Source of the DNA: Dryococelus australis
Lineage: Eukaryota > Arthropoda > Insecta > Phasmatodea > Phasmatidae
Direction of reading: 5' to 3'
DNA: 64,000 nucleotides
NCBI GenBank assembly: GCA_029891345.1
Contig: CM057009.1
Location: 307,250,666-307,314,665, forward strand
Positions 1 through 9,972 of the stretch are shown piece after piece. The position numbers and the translations under genes are program-made. The notes beneath the pieces were generated by a model. The model was not told the origin of the DNA and searched no databases. It saw nothing but the letters and a program-made list of their open reading frames with translations. Position 1 is the stretch's first letter, and every line of letters begins with the position of its first letter.

Positions 1-599
1 AAAAAAGTTTTTTTTTTATAACCAGCGCAAAGTTCTCTATGTTTTAAGTACACTAATGTGATATCGAAACATTCAATGTTGATTCACGGATTATATACTT
101 GCAGAGTCGTTTCAATAAACGCCTTCGTGATGAATGTACCATTATGGAAAATTGATGTCAAGGAGGTAGTGAGTGATTTTAATAACCCATTTTGTTTTGG
201 ATTTATAATACCAATCTTCAATTTTTTATTAGGATTTGTATGTAAATTATTTGTGGTTCGCCGCAGATGAGTTGTAGAACAATTAAAGTAACACGAAAAC
301 ATATATATCTATGTATAAAGCCTGTACCAGCAAAATGTAACAAAATTTTATTAAAATATTTAGGTTGAATATCTACACATGGCCATCAAAATGAAGGGCT
401 TGTAAATTTTTGAAATAAATGAGATATATGAATTGTTAGAAAAATTTGTAATGTAAAATTTTGAACACATTTGTTTGGACTGTATAACATTATTTAATAT
501 ATATTGTAACAATGTATGCATTAGAAAATGTTTATATCAATTAAATAAAATTCCTTTTTTTTAAATAGGAAAACAGATTACCATAGCTAATACTTAGCT
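1..599. other. AT-rich sequence, nothing assigned
   Basis: AT-rich DNA with homopolymer runs. I see no coding potential, tRNA-like element or terminal repeat here. Overlapping short open frames at 58-302 lie on both strands and look fortuitous. Confidence 0.5.
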
Positions 600-1880
600 G
601 CAAAATCATTTACAAGAAGTTGCATAACTAATAAGCCTAATTTCCTCTGCATGAGTGAAAATCATTTTTAATGAAGATCTTAAGAGCTTAGTAGTTAGGT
701 AGTCCATGACGTGTCTTTGACAGAAATGTAATTAGCTATGAAACCAGAAATGTATACAACAATAGTGAGGCAATTACAAATACAACGTGCCTTAACCACG
801 ACTCAAACACAGAAAGCCTCGTATTATAAGCTAGCGTGCAATCAACTGCATTATGGAGGTAGTATTCGGAGCTTGAACTTCGGATATAATCAGTCTAATA
901 TTTTGGTAGATAGAGTTTACTAACCTGAAATATTTACGTGGCTATCATTTTGAAAATAAGTGCTTGAGACACTTGACTTATTTAAGTTTACACGACCTAC
1001 CGTAGTGCTGCTTGTATGAAGAATTTGGTGAAAATAGGTTGATTGGTTCCCGAGATAAGGCATAAAAACTTTTTTTTCTCGCTATGTCGTACAATAAGGC
1101 CTAATTGTGGTTCTGTTTGCTATTCTTCTAAGAGATACTGCCAGCATAAAAAGTTGATTCGAATTTGTTTAATTTTGTTTAATAGATATAACAAATTTAT
1201 CTAAATTATTTATGTAGCTGTCATTTGGAAAATCAGTGGCTGACACCACTTAAAATATCTAAATTTTTATGATCTAATGTAGCACTACTAGTGTGTGAGT
1301 TTTGTTGGAAACTATTTGAATGCTTCCGGAAGTATGACAAAATGTTCCATTTTCTCACCTGGTCCCATTTTATAAAAAGGATGGCAAAAAAGAACCGCTG
1401 TTCGTTTAACTGATTCTTCTGATGAATACTGTTTGTGTAAAAAATTTGGTCGAACTTTTTTTATCGGCATTGTTGAAATATTAAAGAAACCTAAATTATT
1501 TTTAGGGCACGCATTCTGAAAATAAGTGCTTTATCAATATAAATCGCATATGTTTATATTGCCTGCCTCAGTTTTACTCACGTGCATAGTTTGGCATCAA
1601 CTAGTTGTGAAGTTTTCGTGACACAAAGTAAAACCGTAATTTTTTAATTAAGTGCTATCATACAAAATGTCTGACCAACAACAATAAACATTTCAAACTT
1701 CAACGCTTTGCACTGTCAGTACACAAAATGTATCTATAACCGGTAGAATGGTTCCCGAGATATGACACATCAGTCTAAATGTATAAAATGTCTGCCATTT
1801 TGAAAGTAAGTACTCGGCGTTGTCGAAAACTATGAAATTCGCATGTCCTTAGTAAGCATTATATTTGTACCAGTATAGCA
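600..1880 (+). repeat. Family-A array, left arm: ~285-bp degenerate tandem units
   Basis: At least four diverged units recur at about 281-289 bp spacing, marked by a core such as CATTTTGAAAATAAGTG near 940, 1225, 1515 and 1800. Each unit also carries text resembling 'cccgagata' and 'gtttacacgacctac'. The segment from about 700 to 960 matches the reverse complement of about 7580-7850, including the shared 'taacctgaaatatttac'. This makes it one arm of an inverted pair (see 6390-7930). Further copies lie at 4640-4900 and 51890-52450. The array stops just before the zinc-finger gene that starts at 1899. It may be the terminal inverted repeat of a large element, or one of two independent copies. 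Confidence 0.65.
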
Positions 1881-1898
1881 CCATCGTTTCAGACTCGC

Positions 1899-2660
1899 AT
1901 GGTGCCATCAATTTCTTCAGCTGTGATACCTACATCACTACCAGCATCTACTGCTACCAGTGCAACACGATCATCTACATATGCAACAGTACCATCGACT
2001 TCTTCAGCTGTGATACCTACATCACTACCAGCATCTACTGCTACCAGTGCAGCACGATCATCTACATATGCAACAGTACCATCGACTTCTTCAGCTGTGA
2101 TACCTACATCACTACCAGCATCTACTGCTACCAGTGCAGCACGATCATCTACATATGCAACAGTATTATCGACTTCTTCAGCTGTTACGCCTAAGAAATC
2201 TTCAATGGAGCCATCGGATTTTTCGGCTGAGGTACCTACTAGAACACCATTGTCGGTGTTACCTGCTTCTTCAGCTCCAGCACCTACATCTTCATTAGGT
2301 CCTTCCGAGTCTTTGTCTGAACCATTACGTTGTTTACTTTCGGCTGCGAAGTACGGCGACGTGGGCGCTTTTATTGTGCCAAGAATCCTTGTATCCTTGT
2401 TGCATGTCGTATTTGTGTGACATGTGCGGCAAGAAGTTCAGCTGTAGCCACGATTTACTTAGACATGCAAAGACGCAAAGACCTGTAAATGCGATGTGCA
2501 TTTATCATCAGAACCTCGGTACCAGCTTTGCTGCAAGTTGGTCTCTTGTGACTTTGGTACATGTCCTCAAAAGTGTAGTTACCTACATAGCCTGTCCTGC
2601 ATAGTGTTTCGGTGTCATAAATGTCACGCTATTTTCACACAAGAACAAAACGATCGTGAA
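1899..2660 (+). pseudogene. Broken C2H2 zinc-finger gene with Ser/Thr-rich repeats (Maverick-like family)
   Basis: The ATG at 1899 opens a 173-codon frame. It begins with three copies of a 29-residue Ser/Thr/Ala-rich repeat (PSTSSAVIPTSLPAS...) and continues into more Ser/Pro-rich linker to 2420. A C2H2 finger with the core CDMCGKKF...LLRHAK lies in another frame at about 2404-2475, so there is a frameshift near 2400. A further half finger (CHKCHAIF) is visible near 2610-2650 in yet another frame. The linker motif and finger style match the gene at 18885-20180. I infer a nuclear DNA-binding protein of the kind found in Maverick/Polinton-type elements, now inactive. The Maverick assignment rests on the better-preserved paralogue and is not proven by this copy. 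Confidence 0.6.
1903..2190 (+). repeat. 87-bp in-frame coding tandem repeat, about 3.3 copies
   Basis: Three near-identical 87-bp units start at about 1903, 1990 and 2077, followed by a partial fourth. Because 87 is a multiple of three, the same frame stays open through all units and a second frame is open too (1865-2194). The copies differ by very few bases, so the expansion is recent compared with the frameshifted gene around it. Confidence 0.85.
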
Positions 2661-2778
2661 TAACGAGATGCATAAAATACTGTAACCTACAACAACCTTG
2701 CATATATTGAGATGCGTATATATTGAAGGATATTGCAATTTTCTTTCGAAGGAATGAACGACTGTAATATTTTAATTT

Positions 2779-2784
2779 AATAAA
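2779..2784 (+). terminator. Poly(A) signal AATAAA of the zinc-finger pseudogene
   Basis: AATAAA lies about 120 bp after the last zinc-finger-like coding remnant and just before the family-B repeat fragment. It is a plausible 3' end for the 1899-2660 gene. The hexamer is common in AT-rich DNA, so position is the main support. Confidence 0.4.
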
Positions 2785-2825
2785 AATTTGCTTAAAAATG
2801 AAGTGTTTTATTTCATGTTGACCTA

Positions 2826-2962
2826 ATTTGCAGAATATAATTAGTGGTAGTAGCCAGTAACGTAATATGCTTGCTAACTGTTATGCATTTTTCTCGAGTT
2901 CTTATTTTCAAGGTCATTCAATGTCACGGGGTCAAGGTCAATATCACCGGCCCCCTTCCTCT
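2826..2962 (-). repeat. Fragment of family-B terminal repeat
   Basis: The block resembles the right arm of the 17.4-22.0 kb element at about 21240-21350. Shared features in the same order are a 'gtagtagtc/gccagtaa' block, 'taatatgcttgct', 'ttatgc', a 'ttctc...agtt' block and then repeated TCAAGGTCA-type half-sites. It lies directly after the poly(A) signal of the first zinc-finger pseudogene. This places family-B repeat next to a zinc-finger gene for a second time. Confidence 0.65.
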
Positions 2963-3534
2963 CCCCCGCAGTTGCATCATGTTGTCGCCTACACTCTTTG
3001 CCTGTAGATTGTGAAAATGACGTGAAAGCAAGTATACATGCAGACTCCAGTTACCTGACACCGTGCAGGTACAAGCCTTTGAAAATTCTAACACTGCTCG
3101 TGTCATACAAGCACAGGTTTATTTTCAAACGTTGACAGTGTCAGCTGCCCTGCCTGTCCATGCATTTTTGAAAACTCAACTCCAAAAATATAACGTAATA
3201 AAAAAACGTGTTTTATTTCCAAAGTACGCATTTTCATAATATAAAAATATAAAAAAGAAAAACATATGCTTAAATAGAAATACTTAGAAAATAATATACA
3301 TAAAAATAAATACTTTTAAAAATTTACTTAAAGGGTAAATATATGCTTAAAATCATTTTGGAATATATGAAAAAATCTCTTATTGCATGTCTTCGATTAT
3401 ACGATAAAATTCTTACTGCTGGTCTATGTAAGTATGGGATATTACAAAATAGTTATATATAAAATTATTAATTCATATTAGAATAATGACGATAAAGTAT
3501 TTATTCGCACCGAGCAAATATGATATTTTTGCCC

Positions 3535-3840
3535 TGACCCCATAGCTCAGGGGCATAGTGGCCGACTTGTACTCGGAGGGTCGAGTGTTCGCGCCCCGGT
3601 CTCACCGCGGCAGATTTTCAGTTCTCATATCGCGCACATGTGGACTGGGAATTTGTCAACAGGTCGGTCTAACTTGAGCTCATCAAACGGCGCTCCCCCC
3701 CCCCCCAACCACACACACACTGAGGATCTACTGATCCACTTTCGAATCCCGTTGTTCTCCAGGGGGAGAAAAAAACCTACCACCCACGTTGTCCCGCTAA
3801 ACAGTCACAACTACGCCAGCCCAAAAACTGACTGAATTTC
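3535..3840 (+). mobile_element. tRNA-derived SINE
   Basis: The head at 3538-3605 has an A-box-like TAGCTCAGGGG, a B-box-like GTGTTCGCGCCC and tRNA-like spacing between them. It is followed by a non-tRNA body with 'accgcggcagattttcagttctc', a C-rich run and a short CA repeat. The head cannot fold into a full tRNA, so I call it a pol III SINE. The 3' boundary is approximate. Confidence 0.6.
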
Positions 3841-4639
3841 GCTGTTGACGACGAGATTGAAGAGTGTGCGAAGATCATCGTCTGCCCACAGCTCATACGT
3901 GAGGATTGTGGAAATATATACCATCTTATCTGGTTGGAACGATGCCTCTTCCGTAAACAGCGATTGTTTAAGTCAGGGTTCGCACATTGTTGTGGGTAGC
4001 CAGCATTAAAATAAAGTGCAGATAGAGCACGTTGTCATACAACCCTCTCCGGATCGCCGTGTTGTCAACTGCACACCTTGTAGCTACCTGCGCTCTGCTG
4101 ACACCACGGGTAATCGCCTCCACCACGTGTGGGGTCCTCGTCCTGCTTAGCTAACGCCTGTCACCAGAGGCAGCTCTGCTGTAACTGTTAACTAACCCAT
4201 TGGCCCTACATCAAATGTCCATCTGGCAACTCTGCAATCGAATACCTCTACACATACTGTGCTGTATCGAAGCTTGAAGAAGAGCCACTACTACCTTCTC
4301 GGCTCTGCGTCAAGTAATGGAATGAGTCAAATGGGAAGATGCTAACAGTGGAACTAGGTTTTACGTCGCATTAGTTTCTGTTATATCTGTAACAGTTGCA
4401 TTCACTTCGGATCTTCAGGCACGAGGCCGCTGCCACAAGATCGCTATGGTGAAATTCCAGTCAACACGGTCCAGTCCGCGCACCATACAATCTAAGTTGA
4501 AGAAGGAACTAGAGGAAAAAAAAAATAATAATCAAGTGTTGATAGAATAATTTTCACATCATCTATTAAATTGATATAGATTACGGGAATGTTGCCCCAC
4601 ATAAACAATGATCATCTTGAGACTCAGCTGATATCTATA
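3841..4639. other. No assignable feature
   Basis: Moderately GC-balanced sequence without a convincing open frame or terminal repeat. It could be the tail of the preceding SINE plus unrelated repeat DNA. Confidence 0.3.
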
Positions 4640-5070
4640 TAATTTTCAATGATTGTTTTATATTTACGTTATATCTCGAAAACTACTCATACAATTCTCG
4701 CCAAATTTGGCACTTAAGCAATACTATGGAATGCCATATAAACATATGTAATTATACACTTACTTTCAATAGGTGGTTATGCAAATATTTGAGGTTTAAT
4801 TAGTATGCATGCTATACCTTTCTAACAATTTCGAACAAAATTTTAATGCTGAAATTAAACACAGGATTATTCAGCTAAGATGTTAACCCTAAATATCTTC
4901 TGAACCGCTGAAGTAATCGGGATTTTGATTTAGAATTCGCAATATCACTACGGGGCACATAAGACACCTTCCATGTCTGTTCCGATATGTAATTTTTTAT
5001 TGAGATAACGATATCAACTTTAGGTTTTTAAATGTGAATGTTTTCATTTCTCTCAGTAGGATAACACGTT
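4640..5070 (-). repeat. Family-A repeat units and left arm of a palindrome
   Basis: The segment at 4660-4800 resembles family-A units in the right-arm orientation, with 'tatatctc', 'ccaaatttgg' and 'cacttactttca'. The segment at 4905-5070 is an inverted match to 6230-6385, sharing 'gatatcgttatctc', 'aaaattacat.tcggaac' and 'gccccgta' when one arm is reverse-complemented. The match is interrupted exactly by the MITE at 5071-5645 and resumes at 5646. Confidence 0.6.
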
Positions 5071-5645
5071 CATTGTAAAAAATAATTGGGAAAATTACCT
5101 GACAAATGTAAGGTAATATTCGCAAACTTGTGGGGGAAACATAGTTTTCCTTACAGGTAAGGTAAAATTACCGCACTCTGGAATAAAATTCACGTACATT
5201 GTATTGGAAAATCCCATATATGGATGGGAAAATTACCTTACCATGCGTGAATCTCTTCAGCGTTCTCAACAGCTAAGTGGGAGGAAGGGCGGAAGAAACA
5301 ATCCTGTGCTGTCACTGTGCTCGTGGTGTAATGGATAGCGCATCGGCCTATTGTGAATGAGGACTAGGGTTCACTCCCACCTACCAGCAAGTGTCGAGGG
5401 TTCTAACAGTACCGGGATATTTTTAAATATAATATTATTATGCAATATAGCTAATTTTCCCTTACTTGTATGGGATTGTTCCCCACTTTTGTCAGAGGTA
5501 CTTTTCCCGTACGATTAGGGAATAGTAGTTAACTTGTTTTGTAAATTTACTCTACACATAAGAAATAATTTTACCTTACACGTAGAGGTAATTAGCTACC
5601 CTTACATGTAAGGGAATTTTACCTCAATTTTTTTTTTTTACAGTG
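5071..5645. mobile_element. CACTG-terminus MITE (575 bp), TT target duplication
   Basis: The ends are inverted repeats, CATTGTAAAAAA on the left and CACTGTAAAAAA on the right (reverse-complemented), continuing into related 'ggtaaaattaccttac' text. Subterminal TTACCTTACA-type motifs repeat many times in both orientations. The flanks carry TT at 5069-5070 and 5646-5647. The other arm of the surrounding palindrome (about 6200-6290) lacks the insert and acts as an empty site, fixing the boundaries and the 2-bp duplication. The ends and the short duplication resemble CACTA-type elements, but no transposase is present. A tRNA-like insertion sits inside. Confidence 0.75.
5318..5395 (+). mobile_element. 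tRNA-like SINE head nested in the MITE
   Basis: A-box-like TGGTGTAATGGATAGCGC and B-box-like GGGTTCACTCCC are about 40 bp apart, resembling a tRNA-Arg-type 5' half. The anticodon stem does not pair, so this is a SINE head or tRNA pseudogene rather than a functional tRNA. Confidence 0.5.
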
Positions 5646-6385
5646 TTGTTAAGCGGCATGTTGAGTGACGTGATTATTTTGAAAATCCGACGAGCACGTT
5701 TTATGTTATATAAGGGTGTGTTGAGATGTATGCATTCGACTGTAGCTGTGGCAGGGTAGGATGCATCACCAGTTTGGATGTCCAGCGGAATAGTCCTACA
5801 CACGTGGCGCACACGCTTGTGATACAGTGACACAAGTATCGAACACGTGTGAAAGGCTGTTTGTTGGTTTTGCTGATGATGTCGCAGGCAAATAATACGC
5901 GTCTTTAACTTGATGCGCATAGCTTCATTACAATTAATTCACCGAACTATCGTGCCTGCTTCACAGCTCGCGCCAATGCAACAATAGCGTCAATACCTTG
6001 CAGTGCATCGTATTTTCAATGTACAGTGCACATTTAAATCTTGGTTTTTTTTTCCCGCTCAATATGTGCAGCGAGGAACTCTCATCTTGACAAATTCCAG
6101 CGGATGACCAAACCTACCCCGCCACAGCTACAGTCAAATGCACACACCTATAAAAACGCCTTCTGTCTCGAAAAGTGCTCATCGGATTTTCAGAATAATC
6201 ACATCACTGAACTCGCCGCATAATAATATGTTATGCTGTTGGGAGAAATACTAATATTCCCGTTTAAAAATACTTAAGTTCATATCGTTATCTCCATAAT
6301 AAATTACATCTCGGAACGGATATTGACGGTATGTTATGAGCCCCGTAATGTAATTTACAAATTCGAAATCTAAGTTCCGGTACCG
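5646..6385. repeat. Palindrome core with ~290-bp spacer
   Basis: The left arm at 5648-5790 matches the reverse complement of 6085-6224, sharing 'tgattattttgaaaatccga', 'gactgtagctgtggc' and 'ccagcgg'. The arms then continue outward into 4905-5070 and 6230-6385. The central 5790-6085 is unique. Small open frames here (5624-5920 minus, 6041-6223 plus) are mirror translations of the arms and not genes. Confidence 0.75.
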
Positions 6386-6389
6386 TCAG

Positions 6390-7930
6390 CTATTGTCCGT
6401 CATTTTGTAAGATAGTAACAGACAAACAAACTAATTTTATGCCACAACTCTGGAAAGAACTGACTGATTTTTACAGAATTTGGCAAATAAGCAGTACTGC
6501 AGCAGGTGATGTAAACTGGTATTTTTTAAAAGTGGGTCAGACATTTTCTAAAATGGTGGCCATATATTTTTTTTTTACTTAGTATGCTATATCGTCAAAA
6601 CCATGAAAACACTTAGAACCTAACTTTGAATACTTGTTTTGTTAAATAAATTTTGTAGCTAAAACTGAATGTTATTATATGTTCTTGGAACCAATTAGTT
6701 GAGCACAAAGGGTTGGACAGAGAAATGAATATAATTAGATCTAAAATTATGTATATGCAGTATAAATTAACTAAATGTGTTTATTTATGAAGTATGCAGC
6801 AGTTTATATATGATAACTAACAAATGTGTCTACACAAAGTCTCATTAGTCCGCTATTTTGTATGAAAACATCACATGAAAAACATAATTTTTGTTATATC
6901 TCCGGAAAAAACCAACAGATTGCTACCAAATTTGGAGATCAACCGATTCCCTTCAAAATTTACAAGCAAGTAATTCTACAGTAGGGCATGTTAACTTACA
7001 AAGTTTAGGTGAGGGATATTTTTTTTTTAAATGTTTTTTATTTTTCGTAAGTAATTTGGATTAGTATATCTATGAAATAATTCAACATAGTTGAACCTAA
7101 TTTTGTACGCGAACACTGTTAATTAGAATAGAAGCATTTATTATGTGTATAGTGATAATCTTTTGCCAGGTTTCTGTAAAATAATTACAGGTGAAGAAAT
7201 GGAACATTTTACCATAATTCCGGAACTCTTTAAATAATTTTATCAAATTACGTTCACCAGTAATGTCACAGAGGGCTATGAAAAGTTACATGATTTAACT
7301 GGGGCGAGGCAGTGATTTTCAAAATGCCGGCCATATAAATAATTTAGGAAAGTTTGTCACATCTATTAAACAAATAAACCAAATCCAACGAAAAAATGTC
7401 ATGGAGACAGTATCTCTTAGAAGCATCGTATACGGAACCTTCTGTTAGGCAACATTGTCGGATAGCACCACGCAAGAAAGAATTATTTAATGCCACATCG
7501 CGGGAACCAGTCAACCTATTTCCTCACATTCTCCATACTAGTAGCGTTGCGGCAGGCCAAGTAAAGTCAGTGTTTTAAGTGGTACAAGCACTTATTAAAA
7601 AATAAAAAATTATGGCCCTGTAAATATTTCAGGTTAGTAAACACGATTTACAATATCATTAGACGGATAACATTCGAAGTTGATGCTCCGGATACCACCT
7701 CCGCAATGCAATTGATTGTTCGATTGCTTATGGCACGAGGTTTCCTGGGTTCGAGTAGGTGGTTAGTTAAGGCACGTGTGTATTTACCATTGTCTCACTG
7801 CTCTGCATATTTTTCTGGTTCCATATCAAATGATTTTACTGTCAGTTTGACAGCAAGGTGGGAATATCACCATTAAAATTATTTGCACCCTTGTTGCGTG
7901 AAAACAGGTTCATTAATTATATAAGTAACT
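6390..7930 (-). repeat. Family-A array, right arm (inverted relative to 600-1880)
   Basis: Units spaced by about 270-290 bp carry the reverse-complement core (for example 'gtgattttcaaaatgccggcc' near 7310 and 'tctaaaatggtggcc' near 6550). The outer part, 7580-7850, matches about 700-960 in inverted orientation. If 600 and 7930 are the ends of one element it would be about 7.3 kb long with the zinc-finger gene just inside the left arm. Confidence 0.6.
7694..7763 (+). other. tRNA-like 70-bp segment with self-complementary ends
   Basis: ACCACCT at 7694-7700 pairs perfectly with AGGTGGT at 7757-7763, like a 7-bp acceptor stem, and GGGTTCGAGT sits where a T-loop would be. The internal arms do not fold convincingly and the counterpart in the left arm is more decayed. 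This is a tRNA pseudogene or SINE relic within the outer part of family A. Confidence 0.3.
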
Positions 7931-9470
7931 TCTCGATTTATATTGCATTCCTTATGTTTTATTATCATTATAAATATAACATTAATGTTCTATTGTATAT
8001 TGAAATAGCTCATATGTACAATTAATTGGACGCTTGCCGAACCAGAAAAACTGCTGCATGGAAATGCATTTGAGAATTTGACGAGTTACTGCTGTTATAA
8101 AATTTAAATATTTATTATTATTTATGAACCGTCTTTTAAATAGTAAAATCACATATTTATAATGTATCAAACATTTCTATATAAAAACTCTTTGACATTA
8201 CATTCTAACATAACCTTGATGCTTGATATAATTTGTACGTTTTAAGACACATTTTTAAATTGATCAATTTTCCTTATATATGAATATCAAATAAATTTTT
8301 ATCTAAATTATTATCCACCTTTAATGTTAAAGTTTTCCCGAAAAATTTTCCATGATCATAAACTATTTACGTATATATGTCCCATTATACTGAGAAGAAA
8401 ATGGTATTGTTTAGTGCAAGTTATTTTACTCTAACATTTTATAAATTTTCAACGTGAAACCACATTAATAACCTTAATTTTCAATGGGAGGGGAAGATAT
8501 ACACATATAGATAAATTACAAAATAAGGTAAATTTTGAGGACATAATTAAGTTTATAACAAAGAATATTTGTATTATGAAATAATATAGGCCTACATAGA
8601 GCGTGGACATCACTCTCGTGTTTATGTCGCCGCATACATAAAAAAAAAAATAATACGTAACTATCTTGCACTAAATAAAGTCCCTCGACAGCGTGTCGAA
8701 ATATCGTCTACATTTCTCAAAAGTATAAAATAAAATGTAAATCTCTAGAGTACTCTAGCCAGGATACATGAGAGAGCGCCCGTTCGCGAGCGATTTACTA
8801 CCTTGGTTGAAGAATGCAACTTCATTGCAGTGCAGCGAAGTCCCTTGTTAGTAGCAGGTTTCATCTTTGCTACGAGCAGATGTGGGACAACAAGCAGTTT
8901 CGCGTGACTGGTGATATATTTCACCGTCAGTGTAATCGACTACGCCTTGGCATTATCTATGAATAGAGACGTCTTTCGGTGACAGGATAGACTTCACACT
9001 GCCGTACAATCAAGCGAGCACAGTCTTTGATTTCATTGGCCGCTGCAGTTTAGTGAACGTCGTCTACCTTTTTGATCTCCTTAAAAGAGATTGGCGACTC
9101 CACCGCTGATCTTATTTGATTGACTCTAGCGTTCTCTGAGACGCGACAGGCGTATTTCAAGCCAATGGCTGAAATCGCACAAACAGTAACTTGGAGTTCA
9201 GTCTGTTCTAAAATAATAACGCTAATTTTGCAGGTATCTATCTATGAATCAGCCCCTCTGTAACACAGGTGCTGCAAGTGAATATCCATGTCCTTCGTTC
9301 AATGTTAGGTAACGAACAAAACGCGTGACGAGTTAAAAAAAAAAAAAAAACTGATTTTTGTTTTACGTCGCGTGACTATAATTAGAAAGGTTTTTAACTG
9401 CTAACCACTTGGTTTTCAACAAACTGAATTATGTGTGGAGGTTAAACGAGAACTATCACCAGAGTGACCT
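7931..9470. other. No gene seen; AT-rich then mixed composition
   Basis: The stretch 7931-8750 is AT-rich and featureless. The stretch 8750-9240 is closer to balanced and contains CCAAT-type words (for example 'ttcattggcc', 'gccaatggct'). There is no open frame or splice pattern I can defend. Confidence 0.35.
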
Positions 9471-9474
9471 TTGA

Positions 9475-9660
9475 CCTTTGTTCGCACCAGAAAACGGAAG
9501 CACTCGGAGGCGGAACAGCCAGTTATCCCGCGCAGTCCAGCCGCAGACGCCAACGAAGTCCCGTGATTGGTCAGCTAAATGTCGGGATGGCGTTCGCCAA
9601 TCAGCGCGTGGTAACCGACCTGCCAGCCGGCACACTGTAAAAACGCATTCTTTGCTGCAG
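9475..9660. promoter_or_regulatory. GC-rich island with CCAAT boxes
   Basis: A local rise in GC contains an inverted CCAAT box (GTGATTGGTCAGC, about 9563) and a direct one (CGCCAATCAGCG, about 9594). These are typical of NF-Y-bound core promoters. No transcribed exon can be linked to it. An open frame covers it on each strand, but neither has recognisable protein features. Confidence 0.3.
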
Positions 9661-9901
9661 CACGTAATGTTTTTCCGCGAAAAAAAAAATTATTTATATA
9701 CGTACCACTGCAAACATAACTTTTCTTTGATCTACATAGTGATGAATATGATAACCTTGTATCGTCTTTACAGTAGTTTAGCATACGCTTTTGTGGTAAT
9801 GTCAGCTACACTGCTGTGAAAAATTGTGCTCTGACAAACAAACGTAATTTGTAAATAAGACAGAAGTAACACGCGTTTAAAAATAATACTCAAAAGAACT
9901 A

Positions 9902-9972
9902 GGGCGTCTCAGAGATTCGAACCCACACATTTTGAGATGTTAACCTAATGCCTTGCACCACACGACCACTTG
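9902..9972 (-). mobile_element. tRNA-like pseudogene / SINE head
   Basis: On the minus strand, an A-box-like GTGGTCGTGTGG is followed by the exact B-box GGTTCGAATCT at tRNA spacing. The two ends do not form an acceptor stem, so I do not call a functional tRNA. Confidence 0.5.

Noticed and set aside
1865..2194. 109-codon frame rich in Cys/Tyr/Ile repeats
   Set aside because: It is the second open frame through the 87-bp tandem repeat. The Ser/Thr-rich frame matches the paralogous gene and is the real one.
9478..9819. 113-codon plus-strand frame
   Set aside because: The first half is the CCAAT-box island and the second half is AT-rich. Composition changes abruptly and no domain is seen.
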